DNA from: Castor canadensis
Lineage: Eukaryota; Chordata; Mammalia; Rodentia; Castoridae
Assembly (NCBI RefSeq): GCF_047511655.1
Contig: NC_133401.1
Location: 42,737,570 to 42,801,569 of the forward strand
Length of the DNA: 64,000 nucleotides
Reading direction: 5' to 3'
The notes under the pieces were generated by a model. The model was not told the DNA's origin, did not search any database, and worked only from the letters and a program-made list of their open reading frames with translations. A program made the position numbers and the translations under genes. The first letter of the stretch is position 1. Every line of letters starts with the position of its first letter. Below, one piece after another: positions 49,698 to 61,480 of the stretch.

Positions 49698-50570
49698 TGG
49701 CGGTGGGGGGAGGGGGAGTTCCTCAATTCATTTGCTGGTGCTGATCACATTTGTGAATCTTGTGATCATGTTCTTGGTTATCTGAACTCAAAAGGGTTAG
49801 AGAACAAAGGGGAGAACTCTTGGTTTCTTTGGATTTGATGGCCCTTAAGTGGATTCTGAAATATTCCAAGTTTTCCTTATGTCTTATCCCCCAAATCAGG
49901 AGAATCATTTGGGATAAAACTTCCTAAAGTGTGAGTTGACAATTTCCTAAAGAAGAAAATTTCAGAGCTATCTTTGGTGGTGGGATCCATTTTTTCAATT
50001 ATAAGGAAGTTAATTAGAAATTGGATGTTTTCTTTTCAAAAGCTGAGATTCTTTCAGTCTCCAGTATCCAAAGAAATTCACTCTAATGATGACAACCAAA
50101 GCAATGGTAGGTGTTGGGAGAGACTTTAAGGTGAAGAGAGGCGTATCCTTCTAACTCTCAGGGTTACCTCCAGGTCAGACCAGCCCTGGTCTTGTGGGCA
50201 GTGACCTTGTTTGCAGGTGAGTCACACTGAGGACTTGCTGCCTTCTCCAACTCTGTCCCACCACTGGGGTTGAGCAGGATTAAACAGAATGTTGAATTGT
50301 GTCATCTGCCTCCACCTGGGATGGGAGAGGTGACTAACTTTAGTCCAGGCTGTGCCTTAGCTCTGATTGAGGAAGGGGTGATGGCCTAGTCAGGAGACCT
50401 GTTTAGAGTGGCTGTGGACAGGACACAAAGACAGATTTGAGGCACCTTTTAAAGGAGGGGACCCTGGCCTTTTGTTTGTCTCTTCTGCAGGAGCAATTGC
50501 ACAATTGTGGTAAGTACATCACCTTAGTGTTCAGACTTCCTGCCTATTGGCTTTTGGTGATGCCCACCAT
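49698..50570. other. Unique non-coding sequence
   Basis: No gene was recognised. Confidence 0.5.
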
Positions 50571-50574
50571 AAAT

Positions 50575-50705
50575 AGGGAAGCTCCTTTTATTACCATTGT
50601 ACAGGTGAAAAAACTGAGTTATGGAAAGTTGATGCTACTTGCATGGCTTATTTGGGAGTGGAGTCCTCAGTTTCCTGACCATGTGCTGAGCTCTTGGCAT
50701 TTGGT
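50575..50705 (-). repeat. MIR SINE fragment
   Basis: 'ccattgtacaggtgaaaaaa' followed by 'ctgagttatggaaagttgat' is antisense MIR. Confidence 0.6.
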
Positions 50706-53160
50706 AAGTTTTTCTCAGATTGGGCCTCAGAAGGAGTCTTGGCCACCATGGACAGTAGGGCCATAGGACTAGAGGCAGGCACACCTGAGAGTGTTCCATT
50801 TCCTCCCTTACCAGTGGAAAGGTCCCTTCTCTGTCCCCATTGGCCTAGAAGCTGCTCTAGTTCCAGGCCCACTGCTCCAGAGGCACTCAGCAGAAGTTCA
50901 TCATGAGTATTTCTCACACATGACTAAACTGCCCAGTGCACACAGAACTTGAATCATGACTCAGGTTGCATGACAGGTACAGTTGTATGTTCTGTTGTAG
51001 TGTAAAATGATTATGTTTCATCAGGGTGGAAAATAAACAAAAAGGTTTATCAACCAAGGCATCTTTTGGTGGGACCAACCAACTACTGCATCAAAGATCC
51101 TAAAAGATCTTGCCCACTTCACTCAGGTAGGCCACCATCTTGGCTCTCTTGATCTGTCTGCCCCAAAGAGCAGATCTTGACATAGAAAATAGGTTGAACT
51201 TCTAGAATGTTCTTCACTGTAGATGTTCTTTCCTTGGGTACTCTTGGTGTCAGCCTGACAGAAAAGTATGATGGGGAGATGTCTGGGGGGAGACATGTCC
51301 ACTGAAGGACCTTGTAGATCAAACAGTTAGTGGCATCACCTCTACAGCTTTCCATATGCTCCTTTTATAATTTCCTGTGGGGTGGGGAGGGTGCCTGTTC
51401 CCTGTACTTGTACACCTGGGTCACGCGCCAAGGTTATGGTCTGAGGCTCAGAGAGTTTCTCCAGCAATGCCTTTGTTCAGATTGTAGAGCTTTTCAGAAG
51501 GAGGCCATGGGCTGATTTTCTTTGGTTTGCACTGTGGTAGAAGGCACTTAGATGCTTTTTAGATTGACAGTTGGAACTTCATGGGCAGCACATATTCATT
51601 GGATACTGTATGTGCCAGACACCATGCTACAAACACAGGCTCTGGGACTCTAGCACCAAAGCAGGAGTCAGTGTGTCCATGTCTCTTACACCACACACAC
51701 TGCCTCCTGCCAGCAGTGTTTTCCCAGGGCAGAGCCTCATGTGGTACCAGTTCCCATTCTGCCAACTGACTACAGAGTCTTGGGAGTTGGCCTCTAAGGT
51801 CATGAGGACAGGGGAGACTGTTTGCTACATACTAGGCCAGTGCTCAAGGTGTCAACCAGATTTGGTTTTATCTTGAAGAAATTTCAAAATTGAGCAAGAT
51901 TTCAAAATAGTTATTTCACAGATATTTCAAAATTGGAAGACCCAAAATCCTGTCCTGTCAGCCTACTGTGGCTTGAGCTAGACCTGCTTGCTGCCTGCCT
52001 CCTTACTTCTGTCTTCTCTTCCTGACCTCTTGCCACAGCTCTGTGGGACTGGCCTCCAAGTATGAAATCTTGCTTGACCTTGGGAAGAGATCATTGGCTG
52101 TGCATAACAGTGTGTCCTGAGAAAAGGCCCAGGGCATCATCCCCTTGCCCTGAGCAGCATCCTGTCATGGTGGCTGGGGCACTGGCCTCAGAACCAAGCC
52201 TTTGGTCCCTGTCCTTGGCTGATCTTGGGGAGAAATCCCTTTCCCTGGATTCCTTGGTCTCTGTACCTGACAGTAGTGGTAATGGTGAGTTATACCAGTT
52301 ATATCTGTGGTTCCAGGCTCAATATCCTTATATATCCCTCTGTTCATTCCCACTTCCCAGGTTCTTAAGCCACTGTTCTTCCTTGATGGCAGCTGGCTCA
52401 TGGGAGCAAACTGCACTCCACTCCAGCACCCCATTGATTTCCCTCCCTTGGGGTCTCTACTAACCTGTTCTCTGGGCACACACCCTACCTTGTTCTCTAA
52501 TATATGGTATGTGTGTGTGTGTGTTTTTCCCATGGAGACTGGGAGCCCAATTCTTTTCCTTCTCATCTTTCTCCTACAGCCATGGCCATAGTTTATGGAC
52601 ATTTCTGGAGCCCTAATACATGACAAAGGACTCAGGAGAGTCATGGTGCCTAGGAAGTAAAACATCCCTTAGGTCCTGTACTTTTTCTGGAGTTTTAACA
52701 AATTTCCTTGGAACCCAGCATTAAGTCAATTTTGGAGCTCTTCCTTCTGCCCTGGTACTTATGTGGTCACTTCTACCTGTAGATTGCCACAGAGTAGCTG
52801 TCTTTTATCCTGAAGTTCATTTAGATTTGTGAAGGGCAGGAATGGGGATAGTGGCCACTGGAAGCCCCCTGCACAGATTCCCTTTGTGCCCACTGCTTCC
52901 TGGCCCTTCCTGGAGGCAAGCTTGGGGTGGGTCTGAAGGGGACAGAGACAGCTCAGCCAATGCTATGATTTTAACTGGCTGACTGGGCCTATGTGTGCAC
53001 AGATTATGGAGATATGGCCTCTTTCTTCCCGTCCTGGAAATGGGTCCCAGGAAGCTACCACTTGCCACTTTTGTTGAGCGGGCGGGAGGAGGCTTGCACA
53101 GCAAATACTGTGAAGTCTGCAGGTTTCACTTGGTTGGGATTTGTCAGCTGGCAAACAGTC
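50706..53160. other. Unique non-coding sequence
   Basis: No gene was recognised. A (TG)n run lies at 52508-52524. The 166-codon frame at 52165-52665 minus crosses it and has no domain. Confidence 0.5.
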
Positions 53161-55435
53161 AAGTATCTGCCGTACCTGTCCGTGTCAGCTGCAGCCTCCA
53201 TGGCCAACCCGTATGATGAAGTATCCAGTCAAGTTTTGGCAATTCCGAAGGTGTGGCAATCTTGGTCCTTGGAAGGGGCCAGTGGGGAGCATTGCGACAG
53301 AGGCCCTTGTGCTGGGCCTGCAGGATGCCCCAGGAGGGAGGCGGAGGGTGGAGGACACCCTTGACAGTTGACATCTGTGTCAACAGCGCCCAGTGACACA
53401 CTGGGGGAGGACGAGCCTGTGCTTGGCAGGCCAACAATGGGTTGATTGACAAAACAAACTTTCCCCTCACAGGTCCCACCATTGCAGGGGAGCCTGGGCT
53501 GATGGTGGTCTGCTTGCTGCCCCCTTGGGACTCCCTTGCAGGGTTGAAGCAGGGGCTAGGGATGGGTATTGGCTCCTAATGGGGTCACAACTTATTCGTA
53601 GTCATCTGGGAGCTTGCCACAGGGTGAGGGGCAGGCTGGCAGCTCCTTGGCATGTGGGAACACAGGCCTGGCAGCTTGGGGGTGATGAATGCTGTGCAGG
53701 TGGGAGTGCTTGGCTGGGGTGGGTCATGTGTCCACAGTGTCTCCCACCCAGCATGAGGTGGGGGGAACTTTGTGAGCTACTGAGGGGCTGTATCTGTCCT
53801 CCCACAAAACGCAGTGCACTTTGTAGGGATCGTAAGTGCTCCCTAAAACCTTAGCCACACTGTACCGCTGAGCTCAGTTCAGCACTGGGGATGAAAATCT
53901 TGCCCTCCTTCTTAGGCCCTGCCACACCCCTCCTCCTGCATACATGTGTGTGTGCACACATGCTCCCTTGCCTGCCAAGGCTGTGTGACTCATGTGGACT
54001 GGAAGCTCAGACTATCCAAAGCCATGGTGCTGGGAGGGTCTATCTTTAGATGTGGAAGTGAGGGCTTGCAGTCATAGGTGGTGGGATCTCTAACTGAAGA
54101 AGATCACATACTTCTTTTTCTGTGCTGTTCCCCAGAGGAAATGAGCCCCCAAAGACTTAAGTTACTCTACAGGGCTACTTCCCCTCTCAAAGACAGTAGT
54201 CTCAGTTCATCACAGATCTCAGAATTATTGTGTGAGTTCCCAGGGAACAAGGGGGAGGAGGTTCTTCAGAGCTGAATAGGAAATTAGAATATCCAAAACT
54301 CAAGTTTGTTTAGCTCAATTCCTGTTAAAAAAAAAAAAACCAGTCAGTTCTCCTTTAATAGTCACTTTTCATGGTGGAACTTAGAATAGAGGCCAAAATG
54401 CTTAAAAGTATCCAGCTGCTACTTATCTCAGTTCTTCACTGTCACACTGTGCGCCTGCAAGGCCTTTTCTGCATGTCAAGGAGCTGCCAACTTGCCCCTC
54501 ACCCTGCAGCAAGTTCTCAGAGGACAGTGGACAGGTTGTGACCCCACTGCACTGTCACACTGCACTCCAGCTATGCTGGGTTTTTTTGTTTGTTTGTTTT
54601 TGCATGGTCAAAGGCCTTGTGGTGGGATAGAATATGGAGCTTATGGGCTCCTTTTCTGGGGATGCCTTTTCTTGCACATCCCCTCTCTTTCTTTTCATCT
54701 AACTAACCCCTATTAATCCTTTAGTTCTTAGAGTGGTTGTTTCTATAGACATTTTCTATCTTGTTTGCTTATTTGTACATTATAAGTGTAATTATTTTAT
54801 AGACTGGAAGAATTATGTTTTCTGAAGTGTTATGGGTTTGTTTCAGTTGTTTAGTTCATGATGCTTTATTCCTTGTGTGCCGGGTTATTTTTGACTATGT
54901 GCTAGTCATTGATGTCCAACAGTTATTTTAGAGATAAATCTTTCAGAGAAGATTTTCATTTGGTTTTTCTGGACTTTGGGATACCACCACTTATTCAAAC
55001 TTGAGATTCCCTAAATTCTGAGGTTATTTAAACATGAACCATGAGCCCACAAGAGGGCTAATTTCTTTCTGGTTGACCAAGCTCTGAGAGTGAAGCCCTT
55101 TATGGGCTCATCTTACATGGGGGGAACTTAAGCTTTGAGTTTTGTCTCCCTCAACCTAGGAGAGAGAACATTACCAACTTTGCATTCTTTTTCCTTCTGG
55201 ATCAGAAAGTGTGCTTAGGTCAAAAGTAGTTTTGAATGCTTGGCTTATGTTTTTATGTCTTTGCTTTTTTTTTTTTTGTAGAGTTTTGGCTTGGTAATTC
55301 TTTGCCATCTTAAGTGCTTTTTGATTCTTGTGAGAAAATTAAAATATTGTATTCAGAACTTTTATGGCATTCTCTTTAGGAAGTTGATTCAAATTAACTA
55401 GCTCTTTTTGAGGAAGCAGTATCTCTTGGTATAAT
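53161..55435. other. Unique non-coding sequence, partly AT-rich
   Basis: No gene was recognised. An A-run occurs at about 54328-54340 and a T-run at about 55266-55278. The AT-rich part from 54700 may hide a decayed LINE that I cannot name. Confidence 0.45.
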
Positions 55436-55439
55436 TGTA

Positions 55440-55660
55440 ACCTCCCTGAAATCATTTTCTCTGACATTCTACACGGCACAGTGAGGCTCTCTCTTTGCTC
55501 ATTCTCACAATATTCATGTTGCAATTCATTTGTGTGGTTATTTGATTAACACCACTTTCTACTCTAAGTTCAGTCCATGTAGGGCCTGTTTTGGTCATCA
55601 TTGTGTCCTTAACACCAGAAACAGAATTTGACACATGGTTATGTACTCAAGGACTATAAT
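55440..55660 (+). repeat. L2 LINE 3' end
   Basis: 'ctaagttcagtccatgtagg', 'gtgtccttaacaccagaaac' and 'agaatttgacacatggttat' follow the L2 3' end order. Confidence 0.65.
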
Positions 55661-55839
55661 CAGAATGACCTGTTTCCTTCTAAAAAGTTACAGGAGTAAC
55701 TATGACTTTGAACATACAATTCAGTATCCCCTACCTTACATTTGAATTCCTCAAGGACCAGGTGACCTTCACATACATCAGTTTTAAACTCAGAGTGTCC
55801 TTCATTTCATCCTTGTTTCTTCTTAACTATTTGATCTTA

Positions 55840-55960
55840 TGTGGGTTTGTAAACTTCTCTGAGCTCCAATTTCCTGTCTTAATAGGTTGCTTTGAGGATT
55901 AAGTGAAATGATACGTAGAAAATGGTGAGTAAAGTGGATTGGCACACAGCATCGTTTCTT
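55840..55960 (+). repeat. MIR SINE fragment
   Basis: 'gtaaacttctctgagctcca', 'ttgaggattaagtgaaatga' and 'gtggattggcacacagc' match MIR. Confidence 0.75.
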
Positions 55961-56240
55961 TCCTCCTTCTCTTACTCTTTCTTATAGGCGAATGTTAAAA
56001 ACTTTCTCTCTCGGATCCCTGAAGCTAAAGTCCGGATACAAAAGGTCCTCCCAGCTAGGTGCATTTGTGCAAGATTTGGAAGGCAGGAATGAGGTGAAGA
56101 CTACCTACCTGTGTCTTGGCAATGCTAAGCATGACTAATGGAGATGTAAACTTTTTTCCAGCATAGCATTTGGTCAGGAGTTTTGTGACTCTTGACAGTC
56201 GTGACAATGACAGCACTTTTATATTTCTGGATTGCAGCTA

Positions 56241-56368
56241 TGGCAGTGTGTTCTTGTTTGCTTGTTTACTCATTTATTTTTGAAGTACTGGACATAGCAC
56301 CCAGGGCCTTGTACATGCCAGGCAAGTGCTCTACCATTGAGTCACACCCCTAGTCTTGGCAGTGTGTT
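56241..56368 (-). mobile_element. ID-type SINE with exact 12-bp TSD
   Basis: The TSD 'tggcagtgtgtt' lies at 56241-56252 and 56357-56368. Between them is an antisense head: 'gaagtactggacatagcacc', 'catgccaggcaagtgctcta' and 'ccattgagtcacacccctag'. Confidence 0.92.
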
Positions 56369-56489
56369 TTTGATGTCTGGTTCTGGGGCAGCTTCTTGAT
56401 TCTCTACTGAGTCAGGTTCAGGTGAGTCTCTGAGTGTAATTCACTCTGAGGCACACTTCCTCTTCATTTGTACACCTGTGAAATTCAGT

Positions 56490-57694
56490 AATCAACTTTT
56501 GTTCTCCAAAAACACACTAATGACACAGACATAGAATAAAAGTTCTAGACTTTATATTTAAAGGTGGGAAAATGGAAAGAAAAAAGAGTCACTGGTCCCC
56601 ATCAATCTTGAAATCTAACCATACAAACTCCATTTGGTTTCAGTGCTTCTCTGTGATTTTTGGCTCTACCATTTGGGTTCAAGTGTCCACCCTCTGAGTC
56701 ATCCTTCCTTATTTATTAAGGTAGCATGTGTTTGCAGCTGAAGAGTTTTATCAGCCTATTTATTGCTTGAAGACTCTTGGAGGTCCAAAACCTTCTTTTA
56801 TCTTTGTCCTCTCTCTGCCCTCCTCAGTACAAGCTGAGTACAATATTCTGTCAGTACAGTATTCTGCCAGTACAATATTCTTCAGAACTTTATAGGTTTT
56901 CCTTCCTAGATCGTCTGCTGATCCATTGCTTTTGCTGAGATTGTTGAAGGCTAGGAGTCACATACTTTATATTTTCAAAGAACCTTTTGTGTGAATGAAT
57001 ACTCTGATCTTTTGATCTTTCCAAGGTTCTAGCAAAGCGCTGTCCAGTCATACCCTTCATTTTTTCCCCTAGGACACTCTTTCTTCACAGTAAATCTCTT
57101 TAATTTTAGAGTTTTTATAATCTGGATAGGCTGAGAGTTTCCCCAAATCATCAAGTCCTGATTCATTTTTATTTGACAATCTTTCCTTCAGTTTATCTCC
57201 ATTGCATTTTACCCTACGCAGCAAGAATAAACCTGGCCACATCTTCGACATTTTTCTTGGACTACCACTCAGCTAAATATCCAAGTTCATCACTTGCAAA
57301 CTTTATTTTCCAAAGTGCCCCCTATGACTGCAGGGCACAGCTCCACTGAGTTTTTGCCATGATATGACAAGGATCCTTTTTCTTTTAGTTTCCAAAAACA
57401 TGTCCTCATTTCCTTCTGAGACCTTACCCACATTTAACATGCCTCTTGCTACTAACAGTCCATTCATAACAATTTATGTCATCTCCAAGGTGACTTAGCT
57501 TTTCTCTATGGTGTTCCTCATTCCTGCTGAGTCCATCCTCAGTAGAGCTGTTAACATACATATTTCTATTACTAATTGGTCCCTGGAAGCCTAGGCTTTT
57601 CGATTCATGCTCATTGAAATTCTTCTAAGCTGTACAACTGCCACTTCCATACACTTAGGTGTTTGTTTGAGCAGCATCCCACTTCTGGCATCAA
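56490..57694 (-). mobile_element. MaLR (ERVL-type) internal region, decayed
   Basis: The plus strand shows antisense MaLR internal sequence: 'ttctagactttatatttaaa', 'aagagtcactggtccccatc', 'gttttatcagcctatttatt', 'gtgaatgaatactctgatct' and 'ctaaatatccaagttcatca'. Only short broken frames remain (for example 57069-57251 minus); no intact retroviral gene is present. It adjoins the LTR at 57695, which is on its upstream side in the minus direction. Confidence 0.7.
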
Positions 57695-58145
57695 AAGCTG
57701 TGTGAATTTTTTCTGGCTGCTATAACAAATGATCACAATACAAATTTGTTATCTTCTACATTTAGAGGTTCAGAGTCCAAGATGGGCTATGATCAGGGTG
57801 TCAGCAGGGCAGCATTCCTTTCTGGAGGTTGTAGGAGAGAATCTATTTTCTTGCTGCTTCCAGTTTCTAGAGGCTGCCCTCATTCTTTGGCTCATGGACC
57901 CTTCCATCTTCCAAGCCAACAATAATGGGCTTGGTCATCTCACATCATTCTGACACTCACTCCTGCATCTTCTACCTTTAAGGATCCTCATACTTATCTG
58001 GGGCCCACCCAGATAATCCAGGACAATCTCCTATCTTAAAGTCAGCCAATTTGTAACCTCAATTCCACCTGTTGCTCTAATCCCCCTTTGCCACGAAACA
58101 AGTATTCACAGCTTCTGGAATTTAGTACAAGGACATTTTGCCTAT
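57695..58145 (-). mobile_element. MLT1-type MaLR LTR
   Basis: Antisense MLT1 LTR: 'ggctgctataacaaatgatc', 'agaggttcagagtccaagat', 'gggtgtcagcagggcagcat', 'ggcccacccagataatccag' and 'ggaatttagtacaaggacat' are in order. With the internal part at 56490-57694 it forms the 5' side of a fossil MaLR element. No second LTR was identified. Confidence 0.8.
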
Positions 58146-58498
58146 CACACCTTACCTTCCAGTTTGGCAGGTCAGCTTGGTGGGGCTCTAGAGTTTACTC
58201 CCGGAGGCTCACCCAGAGCTGATTCCTGTTTCTTTCCATGGTTTTGTAAGTATCCAGTTCCCTGACTAGAGTAAATTTCTTTTTCTTAGCGCTGCCATTT
58301 TTCTCTCTATATAATGGGTGACACCATCACAGTTGTGAAGGGGTGGTGGAGAGCCAAGAGGATGATGACCCATCTCTCAAACACCAGGCAAGCATGCTGT
58401 AGGGACTGAGCAACTGCTGACTGAGAGGGGTTCAAAGAGGTGACAAGAGCAGCCAGCAGGCCCAGGAATGCCTGGAGGTTACGAGAAAGGTAGAGGAT
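58146..58498. other. Unique non-coding sequence
   Basis: No gene was recognised. Confidence 0.5.
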
Positions 58499-58499
58499 A

Positions 58500-58825
58500 G
58501 TGAACACTTATTACATGCTAGGCACTGTGCTGGACTTTGTTGACAAATTATATAATTTAACTTCATCTGTGATGAAGGAAATGCTCTGTTCCGTGTTGTT
58601 TAATATGGTAGCCACTAGCATGTGGCTATATTGATTACTTGAAAAGTGGCCAGTATGACTGAAGAACTAAGTGCTTCATTTTATTTAATTTTAATCAATG
58701 TTCATTTAAAATTTAAATGGCCAAAGTGACCAGTGGCTACCAAATTAGCACAGCTCTGTTAGGGCAAGTTGTCTAAAGTCTTACTTAGCATATTGCAGAT
58801 TTAGGACTGTAACCAGGGAGCCAGG
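58500..58825 (-). repeat. MIR SINE split by a hAT element
   Basis: Left part (58500-58580): 'cttattacatgctaggcact' and 'aaattatataatttaacttc'. Right part (58762-58825): 'ggcaagttgtctaaagtctt' and 'gatttaggactgtaaccagg'. Both are antisense MIR and continue across the insert at 58583-58760. Confidence 0.65.
58583..58760. mobile_element. hAT-type DNA transposon (MER family, non-autonomous)
   Basis: Terminal inverted repeats are visible: left 'taatatggtagccactagca', right 'ccagtggctaccaaattagc' followed by 'acagctctg'. The body holds 'tgactgaagaactaagtgct' and 'ttaattttaatcaatgttca'. I recognise the family but cannot name it with certainty. A second partial copy lies at 63750. Confidence 0.75.
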
Positions 58826-59595
58826 GGGATGGGGGAGTTGGAGTTGGACAGTCCTAGCTGTGTACCTCTTCCCTAAACTCAGCCTAACTTTGAACTTTTC
58901 AGTTTCCTTTGCTGTCTGGCCATGGGCTCATGTCACTCTCACAGGCCTTTTCTGTAACTGCTTAATGGCTGGAGTTGGGGGTCTCATGTAGTCAGTGTGT
59001 GGTTTTAAGGGAGCTGGCAGGAGATTTAGATATGTATGGGACATAAGATGCATTCATGCTAGACACAGGCTCTGGGTTCTGGCACCTGAAATGCTAGGTG
59101 GCACCTTTGTCCCACGTGGGCTGTGGCACAGCCCTAGAGTGTGCCATCGCACATAACTTGTCTGTTCAGAGCCACTGGTATTTGCCCTCTTGGGGTCGTC
59201 TTCTCCACCATGTGCATGTAATCACTTTCTTGGCACAGGGGAGTCTCCTGGAATATGCTGCTCATCTTTGAGCTCCCGTCTGTGCTCCCCTTGGGTGGCT
59301 TGTCAGAGCCAAGGGACTGTGCATGTTGGGGAAGGACCTGTGGTTGGTGAGGGTAGGGATTCTGGCAGAGGCCAGCCAAACATTTGCCCAGGTAGAGGTT
59401 TCAAACATATGGTTTAGGGGATGTGCCTGAACTAATCCTGTTATTAACTGGATTATCTCTTCAAACTGAAGCAGCTTCTGTGGGTCCCCGTGAAATGCTG
59501 TTGGGAGTCAGTGTGACGGGCCCCACCTGGGGCGTGTGCTTGGTGTCAGTGAGCCTGCCACCAGCGTGGCATCCAGGCGGGCTTCTGCTCCTGGA
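58826..59595. other. Unique non-coding sequence
   Basis: No gene was recognised. Confidence 0.5.
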
Positions 59596-59599
59596 TGAT

Positions 59600-59770
59600 T
59601 CATTGGTTCATTCAGTTATCAAACAGTCCCTGGTACTAGCAGGACACCAAATCTGGTGCTAGGAACTTGAAGGTGAATGGAACCAGAGGAATTCTCATGG
59701 TCTTCATAGTCTGGAAGCAGAGACAGCAATCAGTGGATGATTGTAAAAGGTAAAATGGGGAGATGTCAGG
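59600..59770 (+). repeat. Ancient mammalian interspersed repeat (unnamed), copy 1
   Basis: 'ggttcattcagttatcaaac', 'ccaaatctggtgctaggaac', 'gaattctcatggtcttcata' and 'gtctggaagcagagacagca' follow a common mammalian repeat that starts with TTCA units and describes 'tgctaggcactg...catggagcttaca'. I do not recall the name with certainty. Confidence 0.5.
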
Positions 59771-59987
59771 ATAAAAGGTTGAGATGGGGCTGTGGAGGTA
59801 GACAGGGACCAGCATTTGTGGGAGCCTCAAGGATCTTGCTGGGGAGGTCAGTCTCCATTTCAGAGGCGAAGGAGGCCCTGGACCTGTTTGAGGAAAGGAG
59901 CACTGGGATCAGGCACAGATGCGAGGAAACATGAATTAGAGGTAGAGTAGCATCCATGGGATCACCAAGGAGGCTGTTCATCCACTC

Positions 59988-60255
59988 ATCCATCCATCCA
60001 TCCATCCATCCATCCATCCAGCCATCCATCCATCCAGCCATCCATCCAGCCATCCATCCATCCAGCCATCCATCCATCCAGCCATCCATCCATCCATCCA
60101 GCCATCCATCCATCCAGCCATCCATCCATCCAGCCATCCATCCATCCAGCCAGCCATCCATCCATCCAGCCATCCATCCATCCAGCCAGCCATCCATCCA
60201 TCCAGCCATCCATCCATCCAGCCATCCATCCAGCCATCCATCCATCCAGCCATCC
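59988..60255. repeat. Tandem array of 67 in-phase 4-bp units (50 ATCC, 17 AGCC)
   Basis: 268 bp without an indel. AGCC units recur mainly every 16 bp (ATCC-ATCC-ATCC-AGCC), with steps of 4, 12 and 20 bp as exceptions. A 36-bp compound unit is repeated in tandem at 60148-60183 and 60184-60219. The array lies where an ancient repeat (59975-60760) has its TTCA-rich start. Because it lacks stops in several frames, it creates false ORFs on both strands (59766-60305 minus, 59956-60309 plus). Confidence 0.98.
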
Positions 60256-60760
60256 TCACTTTTATTCAGCAAGTTGCCACTATCTTCTGGACTCTGTTCT
60301 AGCAACTAGGGCTATCCCACTGAACATACGGACACAACTTCATGTCCTTTATTTCCGAGGAAGAAGGGTTGTATGAGACAGATGGGAGATTAGAAGGGGT
60401 GAGGGAGAAGGAGAAGGAAAGGAGGGATGAGAATACATAACCATGATAAAAAGTGGATGATATGACATGTTGGAAGTTAATAAGGGCTACAGAAAAAAGA
60501 TACGGCTGGCCTCGGGGTTTAGGAAGTGTTGAGGGTGTTCAGGGTATGTCTTCTGAGAGAGTGAGATTTGAGCAAAAACTTGGGATGAACAGGTTGTCTA
60601 TGTTGACAGGGCAGGGGCTTTCCAGGCAAAGTGAAAGGCAAAAGTAGAAACCCTAAAGTTAGAACGTGGTGGGTGTGCATAAGGAGCACTCAGAAGACCC
60701 TTGTGCCTGAACTGAGGTGGTTACAGCCAGAGAGGAAGAGATGGGGTAGTGAAGAGAAGA
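60256..60760 (+). repeat. Ancient mammalian interspersed repeat (unnamed), copy 2, first part
   Basis: 'ctctgttctagcaactaggg', 'gttaataagggctacagaaa', 'tgagatttgagcaaaaactt' and 'gggctttccaggcaaagtga' are in family order. It continues at 61265 after unrelated sequence and a SINE. Confidence 0.5.
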
Positions 60761-61264
60761 GGGGATGTAGACACATAGCACCCCACAGGGTTCAAAGCTG
60801 GAATTCATGGGGTCTCTGAGCATGGATGGGAAAAACATTACATCTTTATTTGTGTTAGCACAAGTGAAATTTAGTACCACTTTTGATTGTGAGTATAGAC
60901 AAACAAAGTAAAACAAATAAAACCAGATGTATAGAGAAGTGTGGAGACATCTGTGACTTTGTCAACAACAGAAATTACAGATTTTCTTTCTTTTTTTTTT
61001 TTCAGTGCTGGGGATGGAACCCAGGGGCTTTGCACATGCTAGGCAAGTGCCTACTACCAAGTTACAGCAGCTATCTCAGACACCTTGAAATATTTCACTA
61101 CTGTGACTCACTATACCCAGGATCTCTTACTACTTACTGCATGCATATCACTGTGTCACATGGTTTTTAAAATGAAAGCTATTTCAGTATAATTAGTTCT
61201 ACTTTTAATGCTAGGTAATTTTTATGAAAATAAAACATTTCTCTGAGGCTGGATCCATACATTT
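60761..61264. other. Unique sequence containing a SINE
   Basis: Apart from the SINE at 60982-61076, no gene or repeat was recognised. It separates the two halves of the ancient repeat. Confidence 0.45.
60982..61076 (-). mobile_element. ID-type SINE
   Basis: T-run 60991-61002, then 'gtgctggggatggaacccag' and 'gcacatgctaggcaagtgcc', an antisense tRNA-derived head. Confidence 0.88.
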
Positions 61265-61480
61265 GGCCAGACTGCTGTGGGATTGGAGCATAGCACAAAG
61301 ACAGTGAGGAACACACCTTAGGAACTTGGACTTGGAGGGAAATAAGGAGCCACTGCAGGGTTTTGAGCTCAGGAGTGTGATCTGATTTGAAAGCATGGTT
61401 CTGGTTACTCTGTTGCACACCTCTGATGGGAACTGGAGAGAGGACAGTGGGTGTCACAAGAAAGGGGTGAGCTCTGGTCT
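61265..61480 (+). repeat. Ancient mammalian interspersed repeat (unnamed), copy 2, second part
   Basis: 'aaataaggagccactgcagg', 'gttttgagctcaggagtgtg' and 'atctgatttgaaagcatggt' continue the repeat begun at 60256. Confidence 0.5.

Noticed and set aside
52165..52665. 166-codon minus frame as a gene
   Set aside because: It runs through a TG microsatellite (the 'THTHTY' stretch) and has no domain.
53000..53370. Exon candidate (plus frames with 'SWQTVKYLPYLSVSAAAS')
   Set aside because: Three overlapping frames in different phases and no protein match that I recognise.
54540..54610. Alu-like string ('cactgcactccagc' then T-rich)
   Set aside because: The short match lacks any other Alu part, and Alu is primate-specific; the rest of the window is rodent-like.
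57069..57251. 60-codon minus frame as a retroviral gene
   Set aside because: It is a short remnant in decayed MaLR internal sequence with stops on both sides; no intact gene.
59988..60255. CRISPR-like or coding repeat array
   Set aside because: It is an uninterrupted 4-bp microsatellite with no spacers, in a mammalian genome.
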